From RPQJ01 sp963754125 (GTDB lineage Bacteria > Pseudomonadota > Gammaproteobacteria > Steroidobacterales > Steroidobacteraceae), in NCBI GenBank assembly GCA_963754125.1, contig CAVWEX010000014.1, positions 124,001 to 188,000 on the forward strand: 64,000 nt of DNA, in the 5' to 3' direction. The notes beneath the pieces are model-generated. The model searched no databases. It had not been told where the DNA came from and saw only the letters and a program-made list of their open reading frames with translations. Positions 47,709 to 56,271 of the stretch are shown in pieces. Positions within the stretch are counted from its first letter, which is position 1, and every line of letters begins with the position of its first letter. A program made the translations under genes and the position numbers.

Positions 47709-49615
47709 TGTGCGGGATCGCAGGCAGGCTGAACTTCGGTGCAGCGCCCATCGATCGTGCCGGGCTGGAGCGGATGTCCGGCGCACTAGTGCATCGTGGG
47801 CCAGACGACTCCGGTCTCTACGTCGCGGGTCCCGTTGGGCTCGCGCAGCGCCGACTCGCGATCATCGACCTGTCCGAGACCGCCTGTCCGCCGCTTTCAA
47901 ATGCCGACCACTCGATATGGATCGTCTTCAACGGCGAGATCTACAACTTCCAGGCACTGCGACAGCGGCTGGTCGTGCGCGGACACCGCTTCAGGACAAA
48001 AAGCGATACTGAGGTCATCGTTCACGCGTACGAGGAGTACGGGGCGGCGTTCGTGAGCGAACTGCGAGGGATGTTCGCTCTTGCGATTTGGGATGCCCGC
48101 AAGCAGAGCCTTTTCGTGGCTCGAGACAGGCTCGGAAAGAAACCGCTCTATTACCACCACGACACCAGCCGCCTGGTGTTCGCGTCCGAGATCCGCGCGT
48201 TGCTTCAGGCCCAGGACCTCTCGGTCGAGCCGAACCTCCCGGCTATCGCGTCGTACCTGCGCCGGCAGTGTGTGCCGCATCCGCAGACGGCGTTCGCAGG
48301 GATCATGTCCCTGCCGCCCGGTCACTATCTCACCTGCGGGGCTGATCGACGCCTGACGATCACGCGGTACTGGGAACCGCCGCTGTCGGTGCCGGCGCGA
48401 AACATCGGCTTCGAAGAGGCCCGCGAGGAGGCGCTTGAGATCGTGCGGGAATCGGTCCGGTTGCGGCTGATTTCAGACGTGCCGGTGGGCGCAATGCTCA
48501 GCGCCGGCATCGACTCCGGCCTCGTGGTGGCCCTTATGGCGGAGCAGTCGCATCAGCCGGTGCGGACGTTCACGGTCGGCTTCGAGGGCTACGGCGATGA
48601 TGAGCGCGCCCAGGCCAGCGTCGTAGCGCGCGCATTCGGAACGCAACATCACGAGATCACCGTTGCGCCGGACGTTGCAGGGATACTCGGCACGATCGTG
48701 CACATGCACGGACAGCCGTTTGCGGATTCCTCGGCAATTGCCGCGCACTATGTGTCGCAGACTGCGGCTCGCCACGTCAAGGTCGCCTTGAGCGGGGATG
48801 GAGGCGACGAGAGCTTCTGTGGCTACCAGCACTACCTCGCCGCCCGGAAATTCCGCGCCTTGAGCGCAATTCCGGGATGGATACGTTCGATACCGGCGCG
48901 GGCAGCGGCGAGGGCGTTCGATTCCTTCGGCCCGCGACTGCCGAACTTGGCTCGCGCGGCGACAGCGAGTCGGATGCTGGCCATGGACTGGCCAGAGATG
49001 TACGCGGAGCATACGGCGACTTTCAAGATACCAGAGCTGCGAAGGCTGGCCTCTGACGGCCTGCAGGGGGCTTTGGCGTCACCACTGGGGACAGAGTCGA
49101 CGCCGAGGCCCGAGATCGGCGAGGATTCACTGGACTACATGATGCGCGTCGACAGGTCCGGATATCTCCCGGATTGCCTGCTCGCCAAGATGGACATCGC
49201 GTCGATGACACATTCGCTCGAGTTGCGTTGCCCGCTGCTCGACCACGAACTGGTTGAGTTCGCCGCGAACTTGCCGCTCTGCCACAAAACCGACGGTCGC
49301 ACCGGGAAACTGCTGTTGCGCTCGCTTGCGTCTGAGCTGCTGCCGGTCGAGGTCGCCACGAGGCGCAAGACCGGCTTCGGCGTCCCGATGGCGCAATGGC
49401 TTCGAGACTCGCTCCGGCCGACCCTGGAGGATCTGCTGGGGGGCAGTGCCGTGCGGGCGCGGGGACTGTTCCGTCCGGAATTCGTGCAGGTTATGGTGGC
49501 CCAGCACGACGCAGGGGCGCGCGATTGGAGCAACCGGCTCTGGTCGCTCATGGTGCTCGAGCAATGGTTTCGCGAATTCGTCGACCGCGGCGGTGCGCCT
49601 GCGCGCGCCGTCTAG
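47708..49615 (+). CDS. AsnB-type glutamine amidotransferase, copy 1
   Basis: Asparagine-synthase-family protein, 635 residues, intact. N-terminal class II glutaminase: nucleophile Cys2 (MCGIAGRLN), ALVHRGPDDSG, FNGEIYNF and the SDTEV motif. The C-terminal synthetase domain has a PPi-loop variant, LSAGIDSGLV, where family members usually read SGG.DS; the downstream GDGGDESFCGY is intact. Within a polysaccharide operon such proteins are thought to amidate uronic acid carboxylates rather than make asparagine; that role is inferred from the context, which includes an upstream UDP-HexNAc dehydrogenase. Overlaps the Wzz gene by one base. Confidence 0.85.
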   Translation: MCGIAGRLNFGAAPIDRAGLERMSGALVHRGPDDSGLYVAGPVGLAQRRLAIIDLSETACPPLSNADHSIWIVFNGEIYNFQALRQRLVVRGHRFRTKSDTEVIVHAYEEYGAAFVSELRGMFALAIWDARKQSLFVARDRLGKKPLYYHHDTSRLVFASEIRALLQAQDLSVEPNLPAIASYLRRQCVPHPQTAFAGIMSLPPGHYLTCGADRRLTITRYWEPPLSVPARNIGFEEAREEALEIVRESVRLRLISDVPVGAMLSAGIDSGLVVALMAEQSHQPVRTFTVGFEGYGDDERAQASVVARAFGTQHHEITVAPDVAGILGTIVHMHGQPFADSSAIAAHYVSQTAARHVKVALSGDGGDESFCGYQHYLAARKFRALSAIPGWIRSIPARAAARAFDSFGPRLPNLARAATASRMLAMDWPEMYAEHTATFKIPELRRLASDGLQGALASPLGTESTPRPEIGEDSLDYMMRVDRSGYLPDCLLAKMDIASMTHSLELRCPLLDHELVEFAANLPLCHKTDGRTGKLLLRSLASELLPVEVATRRKTGFGVPMAQWLRDSLRPTLEDLLGGSAVRARGLFRPEFVQVMVAQHDAGARDWSNRLWSLMVLEQWFREFVDRGGAPARAV

Positions 49616-49643
49616 GCGTCGGTGCAGGCGAGCCGGCTTCCTC

Positions 49644-50966
49644 ATGTACATCGATTCGGGAAACACGCGCGGACGTTACGTCACCGCGCTGACATGGAAC
49701 CTCCTTGGGGCCGTGGCCGCGCAGGGCAGCACGCTCATTGGCAACGTTCTGGTCGCTCGCGCCCTGGGAGTGACCGAGTTCGGCGCGTTCAGCGTCGTTC
49801 AAAGCACGCTCGTGACGGCGAGCATGGTCAGTCAGCTCGGCACCGGCCTCACCGTCACGCGGTTCGTGGCCGAGTACCTGGAGCGAGATCCCCAGCGGGC
49901 GATGCGGATCGCGGGCATGGTTCATGTCGTCAGTCTCGTTGCCGGTCTCGTTTTCGCCGCCACGTTGTTGGTCGGTGCAGACTGGCTGGCCGCGGCAGCG
50001 CTCGGCAATCCGCAGCTCGCGATGGAACTGCGCATCGGATCGCTCTACGTCGTCGCCGCAGCATTGTCGGGCACGCAGCTGGGCACACTGGCTGGGCTCG
50101 GCGAGTACGGCGCGATTGCGCGTTCGAGCGTGATCGCCGGTGCGGCCTACTGCGCGATCGTCGGAGCGTCGACGTGGCTCGCGGGCCTGGAAGGTGCGAT
50201 CGCGGGTATGGCGCTGGCCATGCTGTGCAGAGTTGCCATCCAGGGAGGATTCCTCGCCAATCACCTGCACGCGCGCAGCCTGCGCCTGCAGTTCGACGGC
50301 TTCCTGAGCGAGCAGGGCGTGCTGCTCAAGTACGCCCTTCCGGCGGCGCTGAGTGGAATGTCCACGATGCCGGCGATCTGGTTCGCGAATGCGTCCCTGG
50401 CGCGCTCACCGGATGGCTTGCGGGAAATGGGGTTGCTGTCGGCGGCACTGTCCTACCGGAATCTCGTGTTGTTCCTGCCGTCCGTCGTTGACAGCGTCGG
50501 CGCGGTTCGGCTCGCGCAAAGACTAGGTGCTGTCGACAATCGCGGGTTCCGCAACGCTTTCTTCACGAACTTCGCGATTACCGCCGCGCTGGCCATGGGT
50601 GTGAGCGCCGCGCTCTGGCTCGCGGCCGGCCCGCTTCTGGCCGTCTTCGGTCGAGAGTTCACCGGGGCGAACGAGTTGCTGGGACTGCTGCTGCTTAGCG
50701 CGGTGCTGCAGGTGGCCGCGTCCGCGAGCTATCAATTGGTCAACATGGCAGGCCTGATGTGGCTGTCGCTCTTCTTCATCGCTCTGCCGCGCGACATCGG
50801 ATTCGCAGTGCTGGCGACGTGGCTCATTCCGGCGCGGGGTTTGCAGGGCGTAGGCTGGGCCTACGTGGCATCGGCGGCGTTCGGGCTGGTCGTCACTTTG
50901 ATGCTCGCCGTGAACGTGCTCCGGCGACGCTATCCCATCGATGGCAGGACCCATGACGTCACCTGA
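49644..50966 (+). CDS. Wzx-type polysaccharide flippase
   Basis: Predicted lipid-linked oligosaccharide flippase of the MVF/PST superfamily. 440 residues with about twelve hydrophobic segments and the N-terminal pattern of oligosaccharide transporters (WNLLGAVAAQGSTLIGNVLVARALGVTEFGAFSVVQS). It would move undecaprenyl-diphosphate-linked repeat units to the periplasmic face for polymerisation. The ATG at 49644 follows asnB by 28 bases; the 3' end overlaps the next gene by 14 bases. Confidence 0.87.
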   Translation: MYIDSGNTRGRYVTALTWNLLGAVAAQGSTLIGNVLVARALGVTEFGAFSVVQSTLVTASMVSQLGTGLTVTRFVAEYLERDPQRAMRIAGMVHVVSLVAGLVFAATLLVGADWLAAAALGNPQLAMELRIGSLYVVAAALSGTQLGTLAGLGEYGAIARSSVIAGAAYCAIVGASTWLAGLEGAIAGMALAMLCRVAIQGGFLANHLHARSLRLQFDGFLSEQGVLLKYALPAALSGMSTMPAIWFANASLARSPDGLREMGLLSAALSYRNLVLFLPSVVDSVGAVRLAQRLGAVDNRGFRNAFFTNFAITAALAMGVSAALWLAAGPLLAVFGREFTGANELLGLLLLSAVLQVAASASYQLVNMAGLMWLSLFFIALPRDIGFAVLATWLIPARGLQGVGWAYVASAAFGLVVTLMLAVNVLRRRYPIDGRTHDVT

Positions 50967-51651
50967 ACCCGCGCCGTTCTCCGACGAGTTCCGCATGCCG
51001 GTGGATGCGGCGAGCTGGAAGCGCCGGCTCGATCTGTCGAACTTCGTCAACGCCCATTATCAGTATCGTGACCTGAGCGAGCGCTGCAGCGCCGGCCGCG
51101 TGCTGATCGTCGGTCCCGGCCAGGGGTTGGAAACCGCGGTGCTGAAGTGGCGCGGCTACGACGTGGTCACGGCCGACGTCGAGCCGACGTTCGAGCCGGA
51201 CGTCATCTGCAGCGTGCACGACCTGTCCATTTTCGCTTCCCAGAGCTTCGACGCCGTAATCGCCTCGCACGTCCTCGAGCATGTGCCTCCGGATCTGCTC
51301 GATACCGCGATTGGCGAGATCGCGCGCGTGTCGCGCTTCGCGCTCGTCTATCTGCCGGTGCGCGGGCGGAGAATCCAGATGCGGGTACAGTCGGGCTTCG
51401 GTGCGATCGACTGGAGCTTCGGAGTCGATCTGTTCAACTACTTCGACAAGCCGCTGAGCGGTGTGCGCAAGTACATGGCCGGCCAGCACTACTGGGAGGT
51501 CGGCGTACGTGGCTACCGCGTGTCGCAGGTGCGCTCGCGCCTCGAGCGCCACTTCGACGTGCGCCGCAGCTATCGCAATCCAGACTGGCCGATCAGCTGG
51601 AATTTCGTGCTTGCATCGAAGGCTGCTGCGCAGTCGCGGACAGCGCCGTGA
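50953..51651 (+). CDS. Class I SAM-dependent methyltransferase
   Basis: 232 residues. Rossmann motif I is VLIVGPGQGLETAVLKW (about residue 49), motif II acidic end VVTADVEP, then FDAVIASHVLEHVPPDLLDTAIGEIARVSRFALVYLPV, typical of Methyltransf_11/23. Presumably methylates a sugar or glycolipid intermediate of the polysaccharide; the substrate is not predictable. An in-frame ATG at 50941 is an alternative start. Its TGA overlaps the next gene start (GTGA). Confidence 0.82.
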   Translation: MTSPEPAPFSDEFRMPVDAASWKRRLDLSNFVNAHYQYRDLSERCSAGRVLIVGPGQGLETAVLKWRGYDVVTADVEPTFEPDVICSVHDLSIFASQSFDAVIASHVLEHVPPDLLDTAIGEIARVSRFALVYLPVRGRRIQMRVQSGFGAIDWSFGVDLFNYFDKPLSGVRKYMAGQHYWEVGVRGYRVSQVRSRLERHFDVRRSYRNPDWPISWNFVLASKAAAQSRTAP

Positions 51652-52691
51652 GGGTCGTCTACTCCTACAATAAGCGCGGCTACGAGGCGCTGGCATGGGA
51701 TCGCGAGATCCGGGCGGCCTCCTGCGAACGGCATCAGTTTATTCCGTTCAACCACGGCGAGTTCGTCGAGCCGATCGACTGCGACGATTCGGTCCGCCTG
51801 GACCAGTTGTACCAGGCGGACGCGCCTTCGTTGCGCAGATTGCAGAGCGCGCTCACCGAACTGCTGACGGAGACCGGCGCGAACGGGCTGCTGGTGACCA
51901 ACGCTCCGCCGTACCATCCCGATTTCCTGCGCGGGTTGCGCGTCTACAAGGCGCTGTACTCGACCGACGATCCGGGCGCGACCTACCAGAGGACGATTCC
52001 GTACCTGCACGCCTACGACCACGTGTTCCACTGTGCCCCCGGCTACAGCCGGGACATGGACTTGGGGGAGAAGCTGCGCTATGCAGGCGCGGCGCACGTC
52101 GATTTCCTGCCGCTGGGCGTGTTCGATTTCGAGTTCGATCCAGCGCGCGGCGAGCACGATCTGTTCGGGCAGGAGCGCGACATCGATGTCGTCTACGTCG
52201 GCAGCTTCTTCCGGCAGAAGCTGGAGGTGCTGGCCCACCTGCGCCGGCGACTCGGGCGCCGGCTGAAGATCCACGGCTACTTCCGGCTGAAGCACAACCT
52301 GTACCTGAACGTGCGCTACGGCTTCGGCACCTGGATCCGCCCGGTCTCCTTCGAGGAGCGCGTCCGGCTCTATCAACGGTCGGCGATCGGGTTCAACGTG
52401 CACTGGAACCGATTCGGCTTCGGCAACCAGCGGCTCTATCACCTGCCGGCGAACGGCGTGCTACGGATCTGCGACTGTCCTGCGTTCCATGATCGCGTGT
52501 TCGCGCCGGGGGAGGAGATCCTCGGCTTCGAGACGCCGGAACGACTCGTCGAGCTGATCGATCGTTACCTGCGCGACCCCGACGAGCGGGCGCGCATCGC
52601 CGCACAGGCCTATCGCAGGACCATGGCAAAGTATCGCATCGGTGACGTGACCCGCGCGGCCGCCGATCTCATGGTGAGCGGTGCGGCATGA
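51648..52691 (+). CDS. Glycosyltransferase (GT-B, Glyco_trans_1_2 type)
   Basis: 347 residues, GTG start overlapping the upstream stop by four bases. The C-terminal half carries the GT-B donor domain typical of CgeB-like glycosyltransferases: DVVYVGSFFRQKLEVLAHL, FEERVRLYQRSAIGFNVHWNRFGFGNQRLYHLP, GVLRICDCP and a PERLVELIDRYLRDPDERARIA helix. The N-terminal half has LLVTNAPPYHPDFLRGLRVYK. Donor and acceptor are unknown. It ends in an ATGA overlap with the polymerase gene. Confidence 0.8.
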   Translation: MRVVYSYNKRGYEALAWDREIRAASCERHQFIPFNHGEFVEPIDCDDSVRLDQLYQADAPSLRRLQSALTELLTETGANGLLVTNAPPYHPDFLRGLRVYKALYSTDDPGATYQRTIPYLHAYDHVFHCAPGYSRDMDLGEKLRYAGAAHVDFLPLGVFDFEFDPARGEHDLFGQERDIDVVYVGSFFRQKLEVLAHLRRRLGRRLKIHGYFRLKHNLYLNVRYGFGTWIRPVSFEERVRLYQRSAIGFNVHWNRFGFGNQRLYHLPANGVLRICDCPAFHDRVFAPGEEILGFETPERLVELIDRYLRDPDERARIAAQAYRRTMAKYRIGDVTRAAADLMVSGAA

Positions 52692-54151
52692 CGAGCGCAT
52701 CGCTTCCTTTCCAGCCGCCGGCGCCAGCGTCGCAAGTGCAGCTTGCGCACGTGTTGATGCTGGTGGCGCTCGTGCTGGTCGGGGCGATCGCCACGGTGAT
52801 GTCCGAGCATCCGGAGGTGGTCGGCGCGTTCTTTGCGGCTGTTTGGGTGCCGCTCGCGGCCCGTACGGCCATCGCTTCGGATCGGCGGGGTGGAGCGGAT
52901 CAGGTCGTGGAGATTGGCACCGTCTATCTCGCGATCGTGGGCGTGTACACGCTGTACCCGCTGCTGTCCTACATCGTCGGGGACTACGGCTACTCGCCCT
53001 TGAACGATTCGCGACTGTTCAGTGCGCAACCGCCGCCGGCCGAGATCGCGAGGATTGCCTGGTGTTACGTCTTGTACTCCGCCGCCTTCTCGCTGGTCTA
53101 TGTCGCCGTCCGTCGCAACTCGCCGCCGCTGCGCATCCGGGGCCTCGTCATGGAACGCAGTCTCGTCACCGCGCTTGTCGCGCTCCTGCTGCTGACGCGC
53201 GGACTACTGCTCGCGGTGACGTTGGTCTACGGGAGCGCAGGCGACAGCTACTACGACGAGTACCTTCGGTTCGCGGCGGCGCCGCAGATCGTCCGTCAGG
53301 CGGCCGGGCACCTGCAGGGGATGATCTACGTCCTGCAGGTTGCCGTCGTGCTCGTACTGGTCGCGCGCTTCTCGAAGTACAAGTGGGTCCTGCTGGCCTG
53401 GATCGTGGCCGAAGTCGCGATCCTCGCGGTCGGACTTGGCGCCCGCTCGAATCTGGCGGTGCTGCTCCTTGCGGCCGCGATCGCGTACTCGTGGCTGGTG
53501 CGGCCGATCTCAATGATTTCCCTGCTGTCGCTCGGCGTCGTCGGGATCATCGGCTTCGTGATCCTGGGCATCGCCCGCTCGGGCGGCCTGCAGTCGCTCG
53601 CCGAAGGCGCCCTGATCGCTTCGGGAGAGTTCGAGGCCGTGTTCGCGAACGCCTACGAAGTGAGCTCGCTCAAGGACACCGGGCAGGCCGCAGGCTTGAC
53701 GGTGACGACCTACCTAGGCGACTTCCTCGCGATCGTGCCACAGCAGCTGTTGCCGTTCGCCAAGACGAACCTGTCGCAGTGGTACTTGGAAACGTTCTAC
53801 TTCGAAGTGGCGGAGCAGGGCGGCGGCTTTGCGTTCGGCGCCGTCGCCGAATCGTTCGTCGGCCTGGGCGTTGTGGATATCGTGTGGCGCGCGATGCTCC
53901 TCGGCTGGCTGTTCGGCCTTCTGCATCGCTACACGGCGCGCAACTCGACGCGGTTCTGGGTCGTTCTGTTCTGCCTGTGGATGACCGTGTTCAGCTATCT
54001 GTGCTTCCGCGTGTCCACGTTCACGCCGTTTGCGCGGATGGTCTATCACTTCGCGCCTGCGTATCTCTCCGTCGGCCTGGTGATGGTGGTCCTGCGCACC
54101 GTCGTGATGAAGGCCCGAGGGTTGAATCCTGCAGGTGTCGTCGCGAGATGA
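52688..54151 (+). CDS. Wzy-like O-antigen/EPS polymerase
   Basis: Polytopic membrane protein of 487 residues with 10-12 hydrophobic segments, the expected profile of a Wzy polymerase. Sequence identity among Wzy proteins is low; the call rests on topology, on the large loop GIARSGGLQSLAEGALIASGEFEAVFANAYEV ... PQQLLPFAKTNLSQWY with an acidic/aromatic character seen in oligosaccharide-repeat polymerases, and on position among wzx and glycosyltransferase genes. A late AVAESFVGLGVVDIV segment resembles the conserved part of the family. ATGA overlaps at both ends. Confidence 0.75.
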   Translation: MTSASLPFQPPAPASQVQLAHVLMLVALVLVGAIATVMSEHPEVVGAFFAAVWVPLAARTAIASDRRGGADQVVEIGTVYLAIVGVYTLYPLLSYIVGDYGYSPLNDSRLFSAQPPPAEIARIAWCYVLYSAAFSLVYVAVRRNSPPLRIRGLVMERSLVTALVALLLLTRGLLLAVTLVYGSAGDSYYDEYLRFAAAPQIVRQAAGHLQGMIYVLQVAVVLVLVARFSKYKWVLLAWIVAEVAILAVGLGARSNLAVLLLAAAIAYSWLVRPISMISLLSLGVVGIIGFVILGIARSGGLQSLAEGALIASGEFEAVFANAYEVSSLKDTGQAAGLTVTTYLGDFLAIVPQQLLPFAKTNLSQWYLETFYFEVAEQGGGFAFGAVAESFVGLGVVDIVWRAMLLGWLFGLLHRYTARNSTRFWVVLFCLWMTVFSYLCFRVSTFTPFARMVYHFAPAYLSVGLVMVVLRTVVMKARGLNPAGVVAR

Positions 54152-55260
54152 GTGGCCGGGTCCTGCTCCACTGTATTCCGAGCCTCGGGGGCGGCGGAGC
54201 CGAACGGCAGCTTGCGCTGCTAATTCCGGCCTTACAGGCGCTGGGGTGGAACAATCACGTCGCTTTTGCGCGCGCGGGCGTGAATCTCGAGGCCATCGTC
54301 AACGCGGGCGTGCCTGTCACGCAGGTCGGGCCCGGCGCCGTCGGTTCGATCCGGACGCTGCTGCAGGTCTACCGGCTCGTCGGCCGGACGCGCCCTCAAA
54401 TCGTTCAAACGTGGTTGCCGCACATGGACATTGTCGGCGGACTCGCAGCGAAGGCGCACCGTGCGCGCTGGGTCCTCTCCGAGCGGACGAGCAGTGCCGC
54501 TTATGACGGCAGCCTCGGGTATCGATTGCGCGAGTGGCTCGGGCGAGGTGCGGACTGCGTCGTGGCGAACTCGGACGCAGGGGCGCGACTTTGGGAAGAA
54601 CTGGCCCCCGAACTCAGGCGGATCACGATTCCCAACGCGGTTCCGTACGATCGGATCCGCGTCCGGACCGCAGCGGTGCGACTTCAGTCGCCGAACCCAG
54701 GGTTGACGCGAAAAAAAAAGAGGATCCTGGCTGCCGGACGGTTCGCGGTAGAAAAGGATCCGCTTACGCTGCTGCGTGCGATCTCGGAGGTGTTGAAGGC
54801 GCGCGATGACTCGATCGCGGAAATCTTCGGCGAGGGCGAGCTGGCGGCGCAGATGCGCGGACAGTTAGCGTCGCTGCCAGCAAACGTCGCGGACCGGCTG
54901 CGTATCTCGGGTTACACGGACGACCTATGGGGCGAGATGGCGAATGCTGATGTGTTCGTATCCATAAGCCGGTTCGAAGGCAACCCGAACGTTGTTCTGG
55001 AGGCGGCGGTGTGCGAGTGCCCGCTGGTCCTGTCCGACATCCCGGAGCACCGCGAGATTGTCGACGAGACGTCCGCGTGGTTCGTTCCGGCCCGGGACGC
55101 GCAGGCGTTGGCGCTTACTCTGATGCACGTGCTCGACAACCCGCGTGAGGCGCGGGAGAAGGCCGGCGCCGCGATGGAACTCGTGGCGCAGCGAAGTGTC
55201 GAGAGGATGGCGCGAACGTATGATTCCCTGTACAAGTCTCTGCTCGAGGAACATCGGTGA
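54148..55260 (+). CDS. Glycosyltransferase family 4
   Basis: 370 residues. GT-B fold: the N-terminal loop IPSLGGGGAERQLALL is the typical GGAE motif, and the C-terminal nucleotide-sugar domain has ILAAGRFAVEKDPLTLLRA, FGEGELAAQM, RISGYTDDLWGEMANADVFVSISRFEGNPNVVLEA (E..N.. motif of retaining GT4) and IPEHREIV. The gene holds a nine-adenine run (54711-54719) coding for the Lys-Lys-Lys just before the donor domain; the frame is open as given. Its stop overlaps the next start. Confidence 0.9.
   Translation: MSGRVLLHCIPSLGGGGAERQLALLIPALQALGWNNHVAFARAGVNLEAIVNAGVPVTQVGPGAVGSIRTLLQVYRLVGRTRPQIVQTWLPHMDIVGGLAAKAHRARWVLSERTSSAAYDGSLGYRLREWLGRGADCVVANSDAGARLWEELAPELRRITIPNAVPYDRIRVRTAAVRLQSPNPGLTRKKKRILAAGRFAVEKDPLTLLRAISEVLKARDDSIAEIFGEGELAAQMRGQLASLPANVADRLRISGYTDDLWGEMANADVFVSISRFEGNPNVVLEAAVCECPLVLSDIPEHREIVDETSAWFVPARDAQALALTLMHVLDNPREAREKAGAAMELVAQRSVERMARTYDSLYKSLLEEHR
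54711..54719 (+). repeat. Homopolymeric A9 tract inside a glycosyltransferase gene
   Basis: Nine consecutive adenines in an otherwise GC-rich gene, in frame as part of RKKK. Tracts of this length can slip during replication or transcription; loss or gain of one base would remove the whole donor-sugar domain. Confidence 0.9.
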
Positions 55261-56243
55261 TGCGAACTCTGGGAGATGCACTCGCTTTCGACGTGTTCGA
55301 GTGCTGCACCTGCCATACGGGCCGGCTCGAGGCCCGCACACGGGCGGACTCGGCGCAGCTGGTCTGCTCCGGCTGCGGTGCCGTCTTCGAGGTCAAGAAC
55401 GGGATTCCCCGCTTCGTGGCGGCCGACGGCTATGCGCAGTCCTTCGGCTTCCAGTGGTATACCCATAGCCGCGCGCAGCTGGACAGCTGCAGCGGCGTGC
55501 CGATCTCGTCGAACCGGCTGTTCGGCGCCACCGGCTGGCCCGGCAACCTCGAAGGCGAGCGCGTCCTGGAGGCGGGGTCTGGTGCGGGCCGCTTCACCGA
55601 AGTATTGGTCGGCACGGGCGCCGAAGTGTTCTCGCTCGACTATTCCTCCGCCGTCGACGCGAACGCGCAGAACAACGGCGCAGCTCGCAACCTGACGCTG
55701 TTCCAGGCGGAACATTCTCAACTCGCCGTTGCGGCCGCGCTCTTTGGATCGGGTGTTGTGCATCGGCGTGCTGCAGCACACGCCCGATCCAGCGCGTGCG
55801 TTCGCCAGCCTGGCCGAGACGGTCAGGCGAGGCGGTCAACTGGTGGTGGATGTGTATCGTCGACAGGCCACCGCCATGATCTCGTGGAAGTACTTGCTGC
55901 GCCCGTTCACGAAGCGCATGCCGCAACAGCGATTGTACGGCCTGCTCAAGAAAGTCGTGCCGCCGCTCGTACCGTTCACTGCGATGTTGCGTCGCGTGGG
56001 CGGGGCCGGTGCTGCGCGCCTTTCGCCGATCCTCGAGTATTCGCACCTCGGGTTGCGCGGCGAGGCGAATCGTGAATGGGCTCTGCTCGACACGTTGGGA
56101 TGTACTCGCCTGCATACGATCTGCCTCGACTCGGTGCGCAGGCTCACAGCGCGCGTCGTGACGAGGAGGCCGGCTTCGAGAATCTCGATGTGGGCTACGG
56201 CCAGCACGGATTGGTAGGGCGCGGCCGGCGCCCGGCGCGTTGA
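55260..56243 (+). CDS. Methyltransferase with N-terminal Trm112-like zinc ribbon, frameshifted
   Basis: The N-terminus has a zinc-ribbon pattern (CCTCHTG ... CSGCGAVFEVKNGIPRF, residues about 15-45), like the methyltransferase at 18573. Motif I is VLEAGSGAGRFTEVLV, then VFSLDYSSAVDAN. After a shift near 55730 the protein continues SLDRVLCIGVLQHTPDPARAFASL and GGQLVVDVYRR. Further shifts near 56090 and 56175 lead to a normal ending (LDVGYGQHGLVGRGRRP, stop 56241-56243). About 325 residues joined. The ATG at 55260 overlaps the upstream TGA. First gene of the heavily error-ridden stretch. Confidence 0.78.
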
Positions 56244-56271
56244 GCTGAGGCGGCACGGGATCCGACCGGCC

